The notes under the pieces: model-generated
What the model saw: only the letters and a program-made list of their open reading frames with translations
Database searches by the model: none
Told to the model about the DNA's origin: nothing
NCBI GenBank assembly: GCA_965223305.1
Contig: CBDCWT010000019.1
Span: 1 to 64,000 of the forward strand
Length of the DNA stretch: 64,000 nt
From: CBDCWT01 sp965223305
GTDB lineage: Bacteria > Planctomycetota > Planctomycetia > Pirellulales > Pirellulaceae
Reading direction: 5' to 3'
Translations under genes and position numbers: made by a program
In this document: positions 20,048 through 29,474 of the stretch, one piece after another
How positions within the stretch are numbered: the stretch's first letter is position 1
Layout: every line of letters starts with the position of its first letter

Positions 20048-21037
20048 CTACGGGAGCCACGGATTTGACGCATAGAAGAATGGAAAAACGCGATTCACGC
20101 CATGAAAAAAGAACATGGACGTGAACCACATCCAGAGTATCGTTGAACCGTGTAGTAGGGTATTCCCGAAGGTACTCGTCACCGCGCGTTGGGCACGGCG
20201 CCAGAGAATCACGGCTGGCGCCTGTAACATGAAGAACGCGAACTGATAACCATCGATTCTTGACGTTGCGATAGCGAAGCCGAGTTCGTGCAGAATCGCG
20301 CTCACGAAAAACGTCAAGAAGACTGCCTTCACCGGCGCGCGTCTGCCACCCACCCGATGGAAAATGTTGCGATCGAACCATACGTGGACGCGCGTGTTAT
20401 AGCGATACCAGAACTCGCCGACAGTTCGGGAGCGGAACGCGCTGTCGATCAGTGGCTGCGTATTGTACCCCGCTGCGTGTTCCAAGCCGTGCAGCGAACG
20501 TGCCAACGACTCGATGGCCAACGTGAACACGACAAACTTGAGGGTGTGGTCAAGCAGGAACGACGACCGAACAATCGCGACGTGAGACATCAGCTCGACC
20601 AACGCAAAGCTGATCGCAAGAGCAATCAATGCGACCCCGGTTTTCCACCAGTTCGACCAATCGAACGTCGATTCGCGAGGCAGTTTGCCGAAGCGAACAA
20701 GTAACACCGGAAACGGAATAAGGAACTTCGCGTACGAGCGAAATCGCCGGTCATCTACTGAGGAGTCACGTAGTTGCACAGCATAGTCTGTCATCTTTAA
20801 GAAGAGCTCAACGGCGAGCAGGCAAGCCAGCGCCCGGACGATTACGTGTTGCGGCGCTATCGCAAGCGGTGTGAATAGAACGGCGGCGCAAACTGCGAGG
20901 CCAAGCCACGAAGGAAAACCTCGCAATCTCAAAGCCGGCCACACTGCGATCGAAAGCCCGAATGCCGCAGCGAAAAACGTGACGATCTGCGCAGCGTCTC
21001 GTATCATTCGGCGGTCAATAGTATTCTCGTCATCCAA
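20048..21037 (-). CDS. MBOAT/wax-synthase-like membrane acyltransferase
   Basis: 329 residues with about eight hydrophobic segments. The MBOAT-like signatures are the RTVGEFWYRYNTRVHVWFDR block (N-x-x-x-H-x-W-F) and the conserved buried His in FVSAILHELGFA. Members transfer acyl groups at the inner membrane to lipids, alcohols or polysaccharides. No neighbouring acyl-carrier or alginate genes indicate a substrate. The C-terminal segments (FFHGVNRVFPF) are typical of the soluble end of a last helix. A purple-bacterial wax synthase or an O-acetylase are both possible. Confidence 0.65.
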   Translation of the reverse strand: MDDENTIDRRMIRDAAQIVTFFAAAFGLSIAVWPALRLRGFPSWLGLAVCAAVLFTPLAIAPQHVIVRALACLLAVELFLKMTDYAVQLRDSSVDDRRFRSYAKFLIPFPVLLVRFGKLPRESTFDWSNWWKTGVALIALAISFALVELMSHVAIVRSSFLLDHTLKFVVFTLAIESLARSLHGLEHAAGYNTQPLIDSAFRSRTVGEFWYRYNTRVHVWFDRNIFHRVGGRRAPVKAVFLTFFVSAILHELGFAIATSRIDGYQFAFFMLQAPAVILWRRAQRAVTSTFGNTLLHGSTILWMWFTSMFFFHGVNRVFPFFYASNPWLP

Positions 21038-21141
21038 TCCTCCGGCCAGATCAGCTTGACGGTCTTTGCAGCTTTAACACTGCGTTGCCGCAGCATCATC
21101 TGTGATTCTAGCAGACAGGTAGTGTCGTGTTCGATGCGATC

Positions 21142-21343
21142 GTTTAACCGCGACCCAGAGTGGGTCTGCCGAATCCACGCTCTCTGTACGAGTCCGCATG
21201 ACCGGCAGGCCCACGGCGGCGAGCGCCAGAGTGTCAACGGAGCGTCTTCACTGTGCGCGCTTGCCGCCGGAGTTTTGCCGAACTGGCTATTGTCGCGAGA
21301 CCAACGTCCACGTCGGCAAAACTCCTCTGGGGCGCGGTTAAAC
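21142..21343. mobile_element. MITE-like element, copy 1
   Basis: About 202 bp bounded by 19-bp terminal inverted repeats (gtttaaccgcgacccagag left; its near-perfect complement right, one mismatch). A second copy, about 90% identical by eye, lies at 25,481-25,681 in the same orientation. Both copies also share 17 bp to the left (tcgtgttcgatgcgatc). No coding capacity. Confidence 0.75.
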
Positions 21344-21454
21344 CAGTATTTCGTGACCTTACTGCACGGGCCAGAGCAAGGGTCAGCCAACGAGAGACAG
21401 AACGCTGGCACGAACGGCGCAATCCCGCTACAACACATTCACAAGGAGAAACAA

Positions 21455-21680
21455 AATGATCCATTCCAAACCCCTCCGTCGAGTGCTGCCGTTGTGTGTG
21501 GTATTTTGCGCGATAACTCGTGTTTCCAATCGCCAGGATCTATCCTCAGGATGCCGACAGAAGAATCACAAAGAACGAGGCGTCTGAAGATCTAAGACTT
21601 TATTTTGAACAGAACGACACAAACCAAGACGACGCGATCGACGTCAAAAGGTATCGCCACACCGCGAGCGATCCGGTCCA
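21455..21680 (+). pseudogene. Degenerate EF-hand secreted protein
   Basis: An ATG at 21,455 opens a signal-peptide-like start (RRVLPLCVVFCA) that soon stops. In another frame follows DADRRITKNEAS and a second loop NDTNQDDAIDV, which are two EF-hand calcium-binding loops. The two pieces need a frameshift to join, and the end is not clean, so I read a decayed small calcium-binding protein. Confidence 0.5.
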
Positions 21681-21758
21681 ATGCGGCACAACACACGCGA
21701 ACTCCGGGAGATTGGCGTCGCTCCGCTACGAACTCGTCATCTCAGTCGAGAGCTTCCG

Positions 21759-24146
21759 ATGAAACACCTGCCAATGCTGCTCGTCATTGTCTGCCTGACG
21801 TCGAGCACCGCCGTCGCCCAGTCGTTCAAGACTGCTGTCTCGCCGCTCATCGAATCGTCATGCATTCACTGCCACGATGCTGACACCGAAACGGGGCTGA
21901 ATCTCGCGGCACTCGGACATGACCTCTCCGACCCGGACACGTTTCAGAAGTGGGAAGGAGTCTTCGACCGGGTTCATGACGGCGAAATGCCACCGGAGAC
22001 CGAGGACCGTCCCGATTCAGGGCAACGGAAGAACGCGTTGGCTTCGTTGAATAGAAATCTGCGAGGTGCCAACCTGGCAAAGCAACAGCGAGTCGGACGT
22101 GTCCCGGCGCGAAGGCTGACGAAGCTTGAGTTCGGCTATACGCTTCGTGATTTGCTTCTGATCGATAGCGACGTCACACGCCGCATTCCCGACGAAGTCG
22201 AAGCCGGCAGCTTTGATACCGTCGGAGCAACCCAGCGAATCTCCGCCGTGCACATGGAGAGTTATCTTAACGCTGCCGATGAAGCGCTCAACCGGGCAAT
22301 CAATCTGGGAAAGAACCCATATCGCGTCGGAACGACCGACTACTCGTGGCTCGACGACTGGCATGAAAAGCCAGCCAACTTGGGTGGGAGCATCACGCGC
22401 CGGTTGAAGTTTGGCAACGGGATCGCGCTATTTCGCGACGTGGATTATCTGACTTCATTTCAATTCGGTGTCACGAGCCCAGGAATCCATCGACTTATTG
22501 CCAAAATCGCTGCTTACCAGTCGCGGACAGCAGTGACCGCTAAGCTGATCGTCAAAGATCCAACTGGCGGAGCCCGACTTGTGAAGACACTTGATCTTGA
22601 ACCAGGCGAGCCGCAATCAGTTGTTGTCAATGCCTTCTTGAAGCCGGGCGACACGCCTTACGTGACTTTTGACATGTCCGGCGTGGAACCTTTCGGCGCC
22701 ATCGCAGCGGCCGGTGGAACGAAGAACTACAAAGGCCGAGGTTTGGCCATCATGTCTCAACAGGTCGAAGGGCCACTCTTCGATTCCTGGCCACCACCGA
22801 GTACACGGCAACTCCTGCAGGGGTTGCTCGACTCCCAAGGTTCGAAAGATGGGCCCTTTAAGGTCAAAGCGACCAAAGATCCGCTTGAGCACGTCACTGA
22901 GATCGTTAGGCACTTTGCGCCGAGAGTGTTTCGCCGCCAGCTGACCCAAGGTGAAATACAGCCCTTTATCGACTTAGCCAAGCCTGCGATCGAAGAAGGG
23001 CGGGACTTGGTCGATGTGTTGCGCATTTCCCTTCGTTCGATGCTGAGTTCACCACTGTTTCTGTTGTTTGGTGGCGAGGCAGGTGAGCTCGACGATTACG
23101 CGCTCGCCAACCGACTTTCTTACTTCTTATGGAAGAGCATGCCGGATGACGAGCTCTTCGCCCTTGCCGAAGTAGGCAGGTTGTCGGATTCGAAGGTACT
23201 CGCCGCCCAGGTTGATCGGATGCTCGCCGACCAAAAGTCGAACCGCTTCGCTCGCGATTTTCTCGGTCAGTGGTTGCGTCTTCACAAAGTCAATGCCACG
23301 ACACCGGACGAAGGCCTCTATCCTGAATACGACGAGTTACTCGGACACGCGATTCCCCTCGAGACGGAGCTATTCTTCACCGAGCTCATCGACGCGAACT
23401 TGAGTCTTACTAACTTGATCGATTCGGACTTTACTTTTGTGAACCGTCGGCTGGCGACTTTCTATGACATTCCCGGTGTGAAGGGTCAGCAGTTCCGAAA
23501 AGTCGAGCTGCCTAAAGATAGCCCGCGGGGGGGCGTGCTAACGCAGGCCGCGATCTTGAAGACAACAGCCAACGGAACCGTCACCTCACCGGTGATGCGC
23601 GGGAATTTCGTGCTGACGAATTTTCTAGGAACCCCTCCTGCAGCACCCCCGCCAGCTGTGGGGTCGATCGAACCGGACACTCGAGGAAAGACGACGATCC
23701 GACAAATCTTAGCGGCGCATCGCGACATTGAATCGTGTAACAAGTGTCACCGAGCGATCGATCCGCCGGGATTTGCCATGGAGAGTTTTGATCCGATTGG
23801 CGGATTTCGGACACGCTACCGGGTCTCCGGCGGAGAGCGGACGTTTGGTGGTTTCACCAGCTTCCTGCCACCCAAGCAAGGACCGGCCGTCGATCCCAGC
23901 GGCGTAACGGCCGATGGCAAGAAGTTCGCGGGAATTGAAGAGTTCAAACAACACTTGCTGGAGCAAAAAGAGCAAGTCGCCCGCAACTTCGTTTCGCAGC
24001 TCGTCGTTTACTCCACTGGCGGCGAGATTCAGTTTGCCGATCGCCAAGAGATCGAGGCGATTCTGAATCGAACGCGTGAGGACGATTTTCCAGTACGAGA
24101 CATTCTCCACGAAGTCGTTCAAAGCAAGTTGTTTCGAAACAAGTAG
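21759..24146 (+). CDS. Planctomycete cytochrome protein with DUF1587/1592/1588/1585 domains
   Basis: 795 residues from the ATG at 21,759, which opens a signal peptide (LLVIVCLTSSTAVAQS). An N-terminal c-type haem site CIHCH (PSD1-like) is followed by DUF1587 (RLTKLEFGYTLRDLL), DUF1595/DUF1592 (FAPRVFRRQLTQGE; DYALANRLSYFLWKSMPDDE), DUF1588 (LTQAAILKTTANGTVTSPV, then a second haem motif CNKCH with DPPGFAMESFDPIG) and DUF1585. Such proteins are exported and pair with a DUF1552 protein, as here, 17 bp downstream. Their biochemical role is unknown; electron transfer to a periplasmic oxidoreductase is commonly assumed. Confidence 0.9.
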   Translation: MKHLPMLLVIVCLTSSTAVAQSFKTAVSPLIESSCIHCHDADTETGLNLAALGHDLSDPDTFQKWEGVFDRVHDGEMPPETEDRPDSGQRKNALASLNRNLRGANLAKQQRVGRVPARRLTKLEFGYTLRDLLLIDSDVTRRIPDEVEAGSFDTVGATQRISAVHMESYLNAADEALNRAINLGKNPYRVGTTDYSWLDDWHEKPANLGGSITRRLKFGNGIALFRDVDYLTSFQFGVTSPGIHRLIAKIAAYQSRTAVTAKLIVKDPTGGARLVKTLDLEPGEPQSVVVNAFLKPGDTPYVTFDMSGVEPFGAIAAAGGTKNYKGRGLAIMSQQVEGPLFDSWPPPSTRQLLQGLLDSQGSKDGPFKVKATKDPLEHVTEIVRHFAPRVFRRQLTQGEIQPFIDLAKPAIEEGRDLVDVLRISLRSMLSSPLFLLFGGEAGELDDYALANRLSYFLWKSMPDDELFALAEVGRLSDSKVLAAQVDRMLADQKSNRFARDFLGQWLRLHKVNATTPDEGLYPEYDELLGHAIPLETELFFTELIDANLSLTNLIDSDFTFVNRRLATFYDIPGVKGQQFRKVELPKDSPRGGVLTQAAILKTTANGTVTSPVMRGNFVLTNFLGTPPAAPPPAVGSIEPDTRGKTTIRQILAAHRDIESCNKCHRAIDPPGFAMESFDPIGGFRTRYRVSGGERTFGGFTSFLPPKQGPAVDPSGVTADGKKFAGIEEFKQHLLEQKEQVARNFVSQLVVYSTGGEIQFADRQEIEAILNRTREDDFPVRDILHEVVQSKLFRNK

Positions 24147-24163
24147 CCCTCGGAAAGCAAGTC

Positions 24164-25417
24164 ATGGACAACATACTTGACCGACGCACCTTACTGAAGG
24201 CTTCAGGCGTCTCGCTGGCTCTGCCGCTTTTGGAGTCGATGAGCCCTGCCTTCGCAGCGGCGAGCAATCTGCCGCCAAAGCGGATGGTCTTCGTTTGCAC
24301 CACGTTGGGTCTTCATCCGCCGTTCTTGTGGCCTCAGACGCCCGGTGCCGATTATGAGTCGACTCCGTACTTGGAGTTGCTGAAAGAGCACCGTCCGGAC
24401 TTCACATTGTTTTCTGGCCTGCAGCACGAGGACCAAACGGGTCGTCAGCCGCACGATAGCGAGATGACTTGGTTGACCGCGGCGCGAAAGCCGGGGATGG
24501 GAGGATTCCGGAACACGATCTCCGTCGACCAGGTCGCGGCCAGCCGCCTAGGCAATGTGACTCGATTTCCATCGATCACGCTGGGAACGATGAAGCCACA
24601 AAGCCAGACGTACACCAGCGGCGGTGTCATGATCCCCGCGCAGACGAGTCCGGCGAATCTCTTCGCCCAGTTGTTCTTGGAAGGCCAGCCAGAAGAAGTC
24701 CGTGCGCAGCGTCAAAAGCTCAGTGACGGGAAGAGCATTCTCGACGAACTGGGATCACAAGCCAAGTCGCTGCGGCGCAAGGCGAGTTCCACGGACAATC
24801 ACCTGCTGGATGACTATTTCGACTCGGTTCGAAATGCCGAGTCCAACATTGCAGCAGCTCAGGGTTGGATGAGCAAACCCAAACCGAAGGTCGATGTCGA
24901 GCAACCATCCGACATACCCGACGTCGCTGACCTAATCGGACGGGCGCAACTCTTGATGGACCTCGTTCCGCTGATCGTTCAGTCAGATTCGTCTCGCGTG
25001 ATCAGTATCATGATTCAGGATCACTACGTCGTCCCAAAAGTGGAGGGCGTGACCGGTAACCACCACAACCTGTCGCACCACGGCCAGGACCCGGCGAAAA
25101 TCGAGCAGTTACGGAAGATTGAAACGGAAATCGTGGAGTGCTTTGGAAGTCTACTTGGGCGTATGAAATCCAAGCAGGAGTCCGATTCGACCCTGTTGGA
25201 CAACACTTCGATCTTGTTCGGCAGCAACCTCGGCAATGCCAATGCGCACCATGCCCGCAATCTCCCCATCTTCCTGGCGGGCGGCGGGTTTAGACATGGC
25301 CAGTACTTTGCTCACGGGGAAAGTACACCGCTGTGTAACCTGTTCGTCACGATGCTCAACAACATGGGACTTGAGACCGAATCCTTCGGCCAAAGCACGG
25401 GCGAGCTGAGCTGGTAG
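24164..25417 (+). CDS. DUF1552 exported protein
   Basis: 417 residues. A twin-arginine signal (LDRRTLLKASGVSLALPLLE) indicates Tat export, which fits folding or cofactor loading in the cytosol. The rest matches DUF1552 (KRMVFVCTTLGLHPPFLWP; GLQHEDQTGRQPHDSEMTWL; C-terminal FLAGGGFRHGQY). It begins 17 bp after the cytochrome partner and is its usual companion in Planctomycetes. The fold is alkaline-phosphatase/sulfatase-like (DUF1501 relative); the substrate is unknown. Confidence 0.88.
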   Translation: MDNILDRRTLLKASGVSLALPLLESMSPAFAAASNLPPKRMVFVCTTLGLHPPFLWPQTPGADYESTPYLELLKEHRPDFTLFSGLQHEDQTGRQPHDSEMTWLTAARKPGMGGFRNTISVDQVAASRLGNVTRFPSITLGTMKPQSQTYTSGGVMIPAQTSPANLFAQLFLEGQPEEVRAQRQKLSDGKSILDELGSQAKSLRRKASSTDNHLLDDYFDSVRNAESNIAAAQGWMSKPKPKVDVEQPSDIPDVADLIGRAQLLMDLVPLIVQSDSSRVISIMIQDHYVVPKVEGVTGNHHNLSHHGQDPAKIEQLRKIETEIVECFGSLLGRMKSKQESDSTLLDNTSILFGSNLGNANAHHARNLPIFLAGGGFRHGQYFAHGESTPLCNLFVTMLNNMGLETESFGQSTGELSW

Positions 25418-25480
25418 GTGGGGTCCTTTTCCACGGAATCGTCGCGATAGCAAATCAGAATCGTCGTGTTCGATGCGATC

Positions 25481-25681
25481 GTTTAACCGCGACCCAGAGT
25501 GGGTCTGCCGAATCCACGCTCTCTGTACGAGTCCGCATGACCGGCGGGCCCACGGCGGCGAGCGCCGGAGCGTCAACGGAGCGTCTTCACAGTGCGCGCT
25601 TGCCGCCGGAGTTTTGCTGACCTGGCTTTGTCGTGAGACCAACGTCGACGTCAGCAAAACTCCTCTGGGGCGCGGTTAAAC
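25481..25681. mobile_element. MITE-like element, copy 2
   Basis: Second copy of the 200-bp unit with 19-bp terminal inverted repeats. It begins 63 bp after the DUF1552 stop, so the cytochrome/DUF1552 pair lies between two direct copies. Confidence 0.75.
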
Positions 25682-25740
25682 GTAGGCACATCGCCCGCTG
25701 AAAGCTTGGCCAGTCAGTAGGTGTTCGACAAGTGAGTTGC

Positions 25741-26844
25741 TCACTGCAGAGTAAACCAGGGTTTGGCCAACGGGCCGTTGTGCACAAAGTCGAGCAACAG
25801 ACGAGCCACTTTCTGACGGCCAGATGGGCTGGGATGCACGCCGTCATCGGTGAAGTCGTCTCGCACCCAGACCAAATCGTCCATCCGTCGCCCCTTTTCC
25901 CCTTCGGCCCAGAGGTAGGGTCCCCACAGCAACAACGGTACTCGCTCCGTCGAAAGCTCTTCGTCGCCGCGCAACTGCCGCTGTATCAGCCAGCGTACCA
26001 CGAACGCACTCTCGTACGCATAAGGCTCGGGATTCAAGGCACCCGTTGCGTTTCCTCCCCAAATGCGGCTACCAAGATACGCGATCCGGAGGTTTGGAAA
26101 CCGCTCCTTCGCATTCACCAGCACCTTGATCGTGTCCTCGGCCAGTTGCTGGCCGTGCTCTTGCAACGTTCCGACCGGCGCCATGTTGGCCAACTTGACC
26201 CAGGCTGTCTGCACCTGCATTGCCGTTACGCCCGCGGCCTCCAGCCGCTGTTCGGCAACTTGCCAAGGCCTTGCATCGGCGGGAGCCCATTGGGCCATCG
26301 CCTGTCCGCCTTGGGCACAGTCCACGATCACCACTTGTGGCGACTTCTGCGGGGATTCGTCCGCTAAACGTTTGAACGTCGAGAATTCCATCGTGGCGTT
26401 CGACATGCTGATCGATATAAAGCCGATCTTGCCATCAGGTGCTGGACTTCCCTCGTCGTCTCGCGGCGTGATGCTGGCGATCTTCTTTTCGGCAGCAGTG
26501 TGCAGAGCTTCCGGTGGATGGTTGTGGCCCTGCCCATATAGCCCGCCGTCTTCCCCTTCATAACGGTCTTGGCCGGCCATGTCGGTGAGCGGGACGAGCG
26601 TGGCTGGAGGCTTGCGCTGAGCCTCGCGAATTCGGCGCATCCTCTCCTGTCGAACTCGCAGCGCGCGATCGAGGTAGGATTGTTCGCTTTCGGTTAGCTT
26701 GGCTCCGCTGCGACGCTTTCCCAAGAGGACACGAACCTTCTGAGAATCGATTGGTGCTTCCGTCGCCGGCGGTGCTTGAGCAACCACCAGGGAAACCGTG
26801 CACAACTGGAAGAGCAAGACAATGAGCATCATGCGCCGATTCAT
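25741..26844 (-). CDS. Secreted SGNH-hydrolase-like protein
   Basis: 367 residues with signal peptide (MLIVLLFQLCTVSLVVAQ). Residues about 30-75 are a basic helical region. The remainder resembles SGNH/GDSL proteins: a first block GFISISMSNATMEF, a strand VVIVDCAQGGQAMAQW, IAYLGSRIWGG, and the catalytic DGVHPS block near the C terminus. Ser at the first block and Asp/His at the last would form the catalytic residues. Probably an exported esterase-like enzyme of unknown substrate. Confidence 0.65.
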   Translation of the reverse strand: MNRRMMLIVLLFQLCTVSLVVAQAPPATEAPIDSQKVRVLLGKRRSGAKLTESEQSYLDRALRVRQERMRRIREAQRKPPATLVPLTDMAGQDRYEGEDGGLYGQGHNHPPEALHTAAEKKIASITPRDDEGSPAPDGKIGFISISMSNATMEFSTFKRLADESPQKSPQVVIVDCAQGGQAMAQWAPADARPWQVAEQRLEAAGVTAMQVQTAWVKLANMAPVGTLQEHGQQLAEDTIKVLVNAKERFPNLRIAYLGSRIWGGNATGALNPEPYAYESAFVVRWLIQRQLRGDEELSTERVPLLLWGPYLWAEGEKGRRMDDLVWVRDDFTDDGVHPSPSGRQKVARLLLDFVHNGPLAKPWFTLQ

Positions 26845-26930
26845 GTTCGCACACCTTTCTATCTAGTGTCTGTCGCTTGTCGATCACTCTGGGGTCTCGC
26901 TCAGATTCGAGGATCGAAAGCGCGAGGAAC

Positions 26931-29258
26931 TTAGGGGGCGTCGGTCTCCGCCAGTATTTGCCGGTAGGTCTGTCTGGCGTGATCGTAGGCAGCGATTGCA
27001 TCTTCCATTTCGTCTTCATCGTAGAATCGGTTCTTGGATTCCCAACACTTTTCTACTCCTTTGAGCAACCATTCCACGCTCTTCTTGCTGGCCCGCACGG
27101 GCTGGTTATCGACGACCACCCACACAGGGTTGGTGTGGGATGATGGAAAGATTCGAGTTGCGATCCAACTGCTGCGCTCGATGTTGACATCGAATTCCAG
27201 GTCCCGCAGATCTTCGTTTACATCAATCGCCTTTGTTCCCACCGGTAGACCATTCACAATGACTTCCACTTTCACCTGACCGTCCTGGACAGCGTTCTCA
27301 ATGCTCCAAGGTTTCGGGCTAAACGGCGACCCAGGAGTCAAGTAGAAGTTGGTGAAGTGCCTGTGGTTCTCCTTGAGGTGTGCGTTAGCTTTCACCTCTA
27401 CTTTGACTTTCCCCGGATGCTCCAGCGCGATCGTGCTGTTCCGATCTCCCGACAGCAAATCATTGACTCGAAAGTCGATGAGGTGGCTAAAGCCATCCGA
27501 CACATAGTTGGTTCCCCGGCTGATCCCTTCGCACCATTCATCGTAGGTGAGGGTGTCTTCCAGCCGGACATAGGATCTCCAGATCCCAACCCGTGAACCT
27601 GTGATGCATGGAAAGTCGGTCTCACCGCTGATCCTGGTTCGAAAGCCGGCATTCAAAGAGTGATACCACATGTTCAATTCAGCAACCGGCCAGGTATCGC
27701 CGGTCGAGATAAAGTCGACCGCCGGCACTGGGGAGCCACCCGGCCCCTCCACCATATGGGTCACATCCACCACGTATTCATTGGCACCAATGCTGTCGTA
27801 AGGAGGCACTTCGTAGTTGGGCAGCTCATCCAGATAAAGATTGATGCCGTAACCCGAGTGCGCCGGGCCACAAACCGCTCCTTGTTTTTGCGCCCATTTC
27901 AACGTATTGAGGCCTAAAGTGGGCCAGTGTTCCGAGGACTCACCCCCCGGATAGATCTGCTCCTTGAGGCGAAGCAGGACCAAATGGCCTGATTGGTGGG
28001 AGCCGAAACCGGAAACCTCGACATCATAGCGCATCGTATACGGGTAACGAGAGCTCTCGTGCGTCGCGCCGGTGAAGAATTGCTTTTGGTGGTCGAAGCC
28101 GGGGCCCCAGGTAAGAACACTTCCCACCTTTAGATCCTCTCCCTGGATATGGCGGATCATGTCCTCGGGTCGGACACCTTGGGTAGGGACGGTGTAGTGC
28201 GCACAGCCGGCAGCATGGATGTGATGATCGCCCGACCAGTAGCCGTGTCGGCTGGGATCCACCCAACGTTGCAAACGGAACACGACGCTTTCGGGCCCAC
28301 CGTCGATCTCAACCGATTTGGATTGCAGCTCGTACTCGGGTCCACGGCTGGCGAGAATGGTGTACTTTCCATTTGGCAGCAGAATCGTCTCTCCGCTGGT
28401 CCGGTAGACCTGAGGATGAAACCAGAAATCGGGCGGTGTTCTGGTCGATTGTGCGGGAAAGACCTGCCCCAGCTCATCGCGGATGATGAAGCTGGCCATT
28501 GCGTTCTGCCCGTTGTCGTCGACTACCGCGGCGAAGGTCAGAGGATAAGTTAGCTGACTGGAGAAGAGGATCGGCACCTCTGCCCGGAAGCCGAGGTCTT
28601 GAGTGCCTTGGCCAACATCAAAAGTGAACGTGATCTCGCGTTTCCCTTGCTCGGCACAGAAGATATCGACAATCGCGTAGTTGAGCTCCAAGCCATTCAG
28701 CGGCGCGATCGATGGCGAGTGGAGCCACCTGCCACCCGGCAGATAGGTTTTCACGTGAAAAAGGGGCGTCTCATCCGCCGGCATTTCTGTTTGCTGTCCG
28801 TGGTGTCGCAACTGCGTTTCCGACGCGCCTGTATAGCCCACTCGCAAGCGGGCGGTTACGCCAGCTTCATTGATGATCTTGACAAGAAAGCGCTTGCACT
28901 CCGACTGATACAAGATGGGATCGGCCGGTCCTCTCTGCGCTTTGACTCTGGATTCCGGGTTAATCACGACGCCGGCAATGCAAAGCGGATCGAGAGTCGA
29001 CTGCATTTGCTCAATAGCAATCGACTCAGCAGATGATTCAAAGGCTTCTTCGAGTGCCCGCAGCGTCGAGCCTGGCAATGGCGAGCCCAGGTAATCCAAT
29101 TGTCTGGCAAGCCTGCGGACATGTTCTGTCAAAGGTTGCCTGTCGACCTGGGAAACTCGAGGGAGCGAATAAAGCGAGTCGGCGGCAATAACAGGGCTGT
29201 TGTATCGAGCGTGGCCGACAAGAAGCACGATCAAAAGGAAACTGCATACGGTCCGCAT
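26931..29258 (-). CDS. CehA/McbA-like PHP-type metallohydrolase
   Basis: 775 residues with a signal peptide (FLLIVLLVGHARYNSPVIA). After an N-terminal beta-sandwich region (residues about 30-330) comes GYWSGDHHIHAAGCAHY, the metal-binding D-H-x-H of the CehA/McbA (PHP superfamily) family. Later His and Asp blocks include CGPAHSGYG, STGDTWPVAELNMWY and a glycine/asparagine-rich YVSDGFSH. Characterised relatives hydrolyse carbamates or phosphoesters; the natural substrate here is unknown. It is transcribed away from the large dehydrogenase gene at 29,475. Confidence 0.7.
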   Translation of the reverse strand: MRTVCSFLLIVLLVGHARYNSPVIAADSLYSLPRVSQVDRQPLTEHVRRLARQLDYLGSPLPGSTLRALEEAFESSAESIAIEQMQSTLDPLCIAGVVINPESRVKAQRGPADPILYQSECKRFLVKIINEAGVTARLRVGYTGASETQLRHHGQQTEMPADETPLFHVKTYLPGGRWLHSPSIAPLNGLELNYAIVDIFCAEQGKREITFTFDVGQGTQDLGFRAEVPILFSSQLTYPLTFAAVVDDNGQNAMASFIIRDELGQVFPAQSTRTPPDFWFHPQVYRTSGETILLPNGKYTILASRGPEYELQSKSVEIDGGPESVVFRLQRWVDPSRHGYWSGDHHIHAAGCAHYTVPTQGVRPEDMIRHIQGEDLKVGSVLTWGPGFDHQKQFFTGATHESSRYPYTMRYDVEVSGFGSHQSGHLVLLRLKEQIYPGGESSEHWPTLGLNTLKWAQKQGAVCGPAHSGYGINLYLDELPNYEVPPYDSIGANEYVVDVTHMVEGPGGSPVPAVDFISTGDTWPVAELNMWYHSLNAGFRTRISGETDFPCITGSRVGIWRSYVRLEDTLTYDEWCEGISRGTNYVSDGFSHLIDFRVNDLLSGDRNSTIALEHPGKVKVEVKANAHLKENHRHFTNFYLTPGSPFSPKPWSIENAVQDGQVKVEVIVNGLPVGTKAIDVNEDLRDLEFDVNIERSSWIATRIFPSSHTNPVWVVVDNQPVRASKKSVEWLLKGVEKCWESKNRFYDEDEMEDAIAAYDHARQTYRQILAETDAP

Positions 29259-29474
29259 GGTTCGTCCATCGGCTTGTGTGACTTAAAGGACTCAATCACT
29301 GCGGCAGGACGCCACAGCCACGTAATCTACCCGTTTGGAAGAGCTGCTCCAACTAGATTTCACCTGGTCTGACTCGTGGAGCGGTGAATGTAGCTGCTGA
29401 GACAGCGATCCGGAACTCATTTACAATAGTCACTAAACATCTCGCGGAAACAGAGCGACCAACTGGGTGGAATC
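29259..29474. other. Divergent intergenic region
   Basis: 216 bp between divergent genes, presumably holding both promoters. No clear motif seen. Confidence 0.4.
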
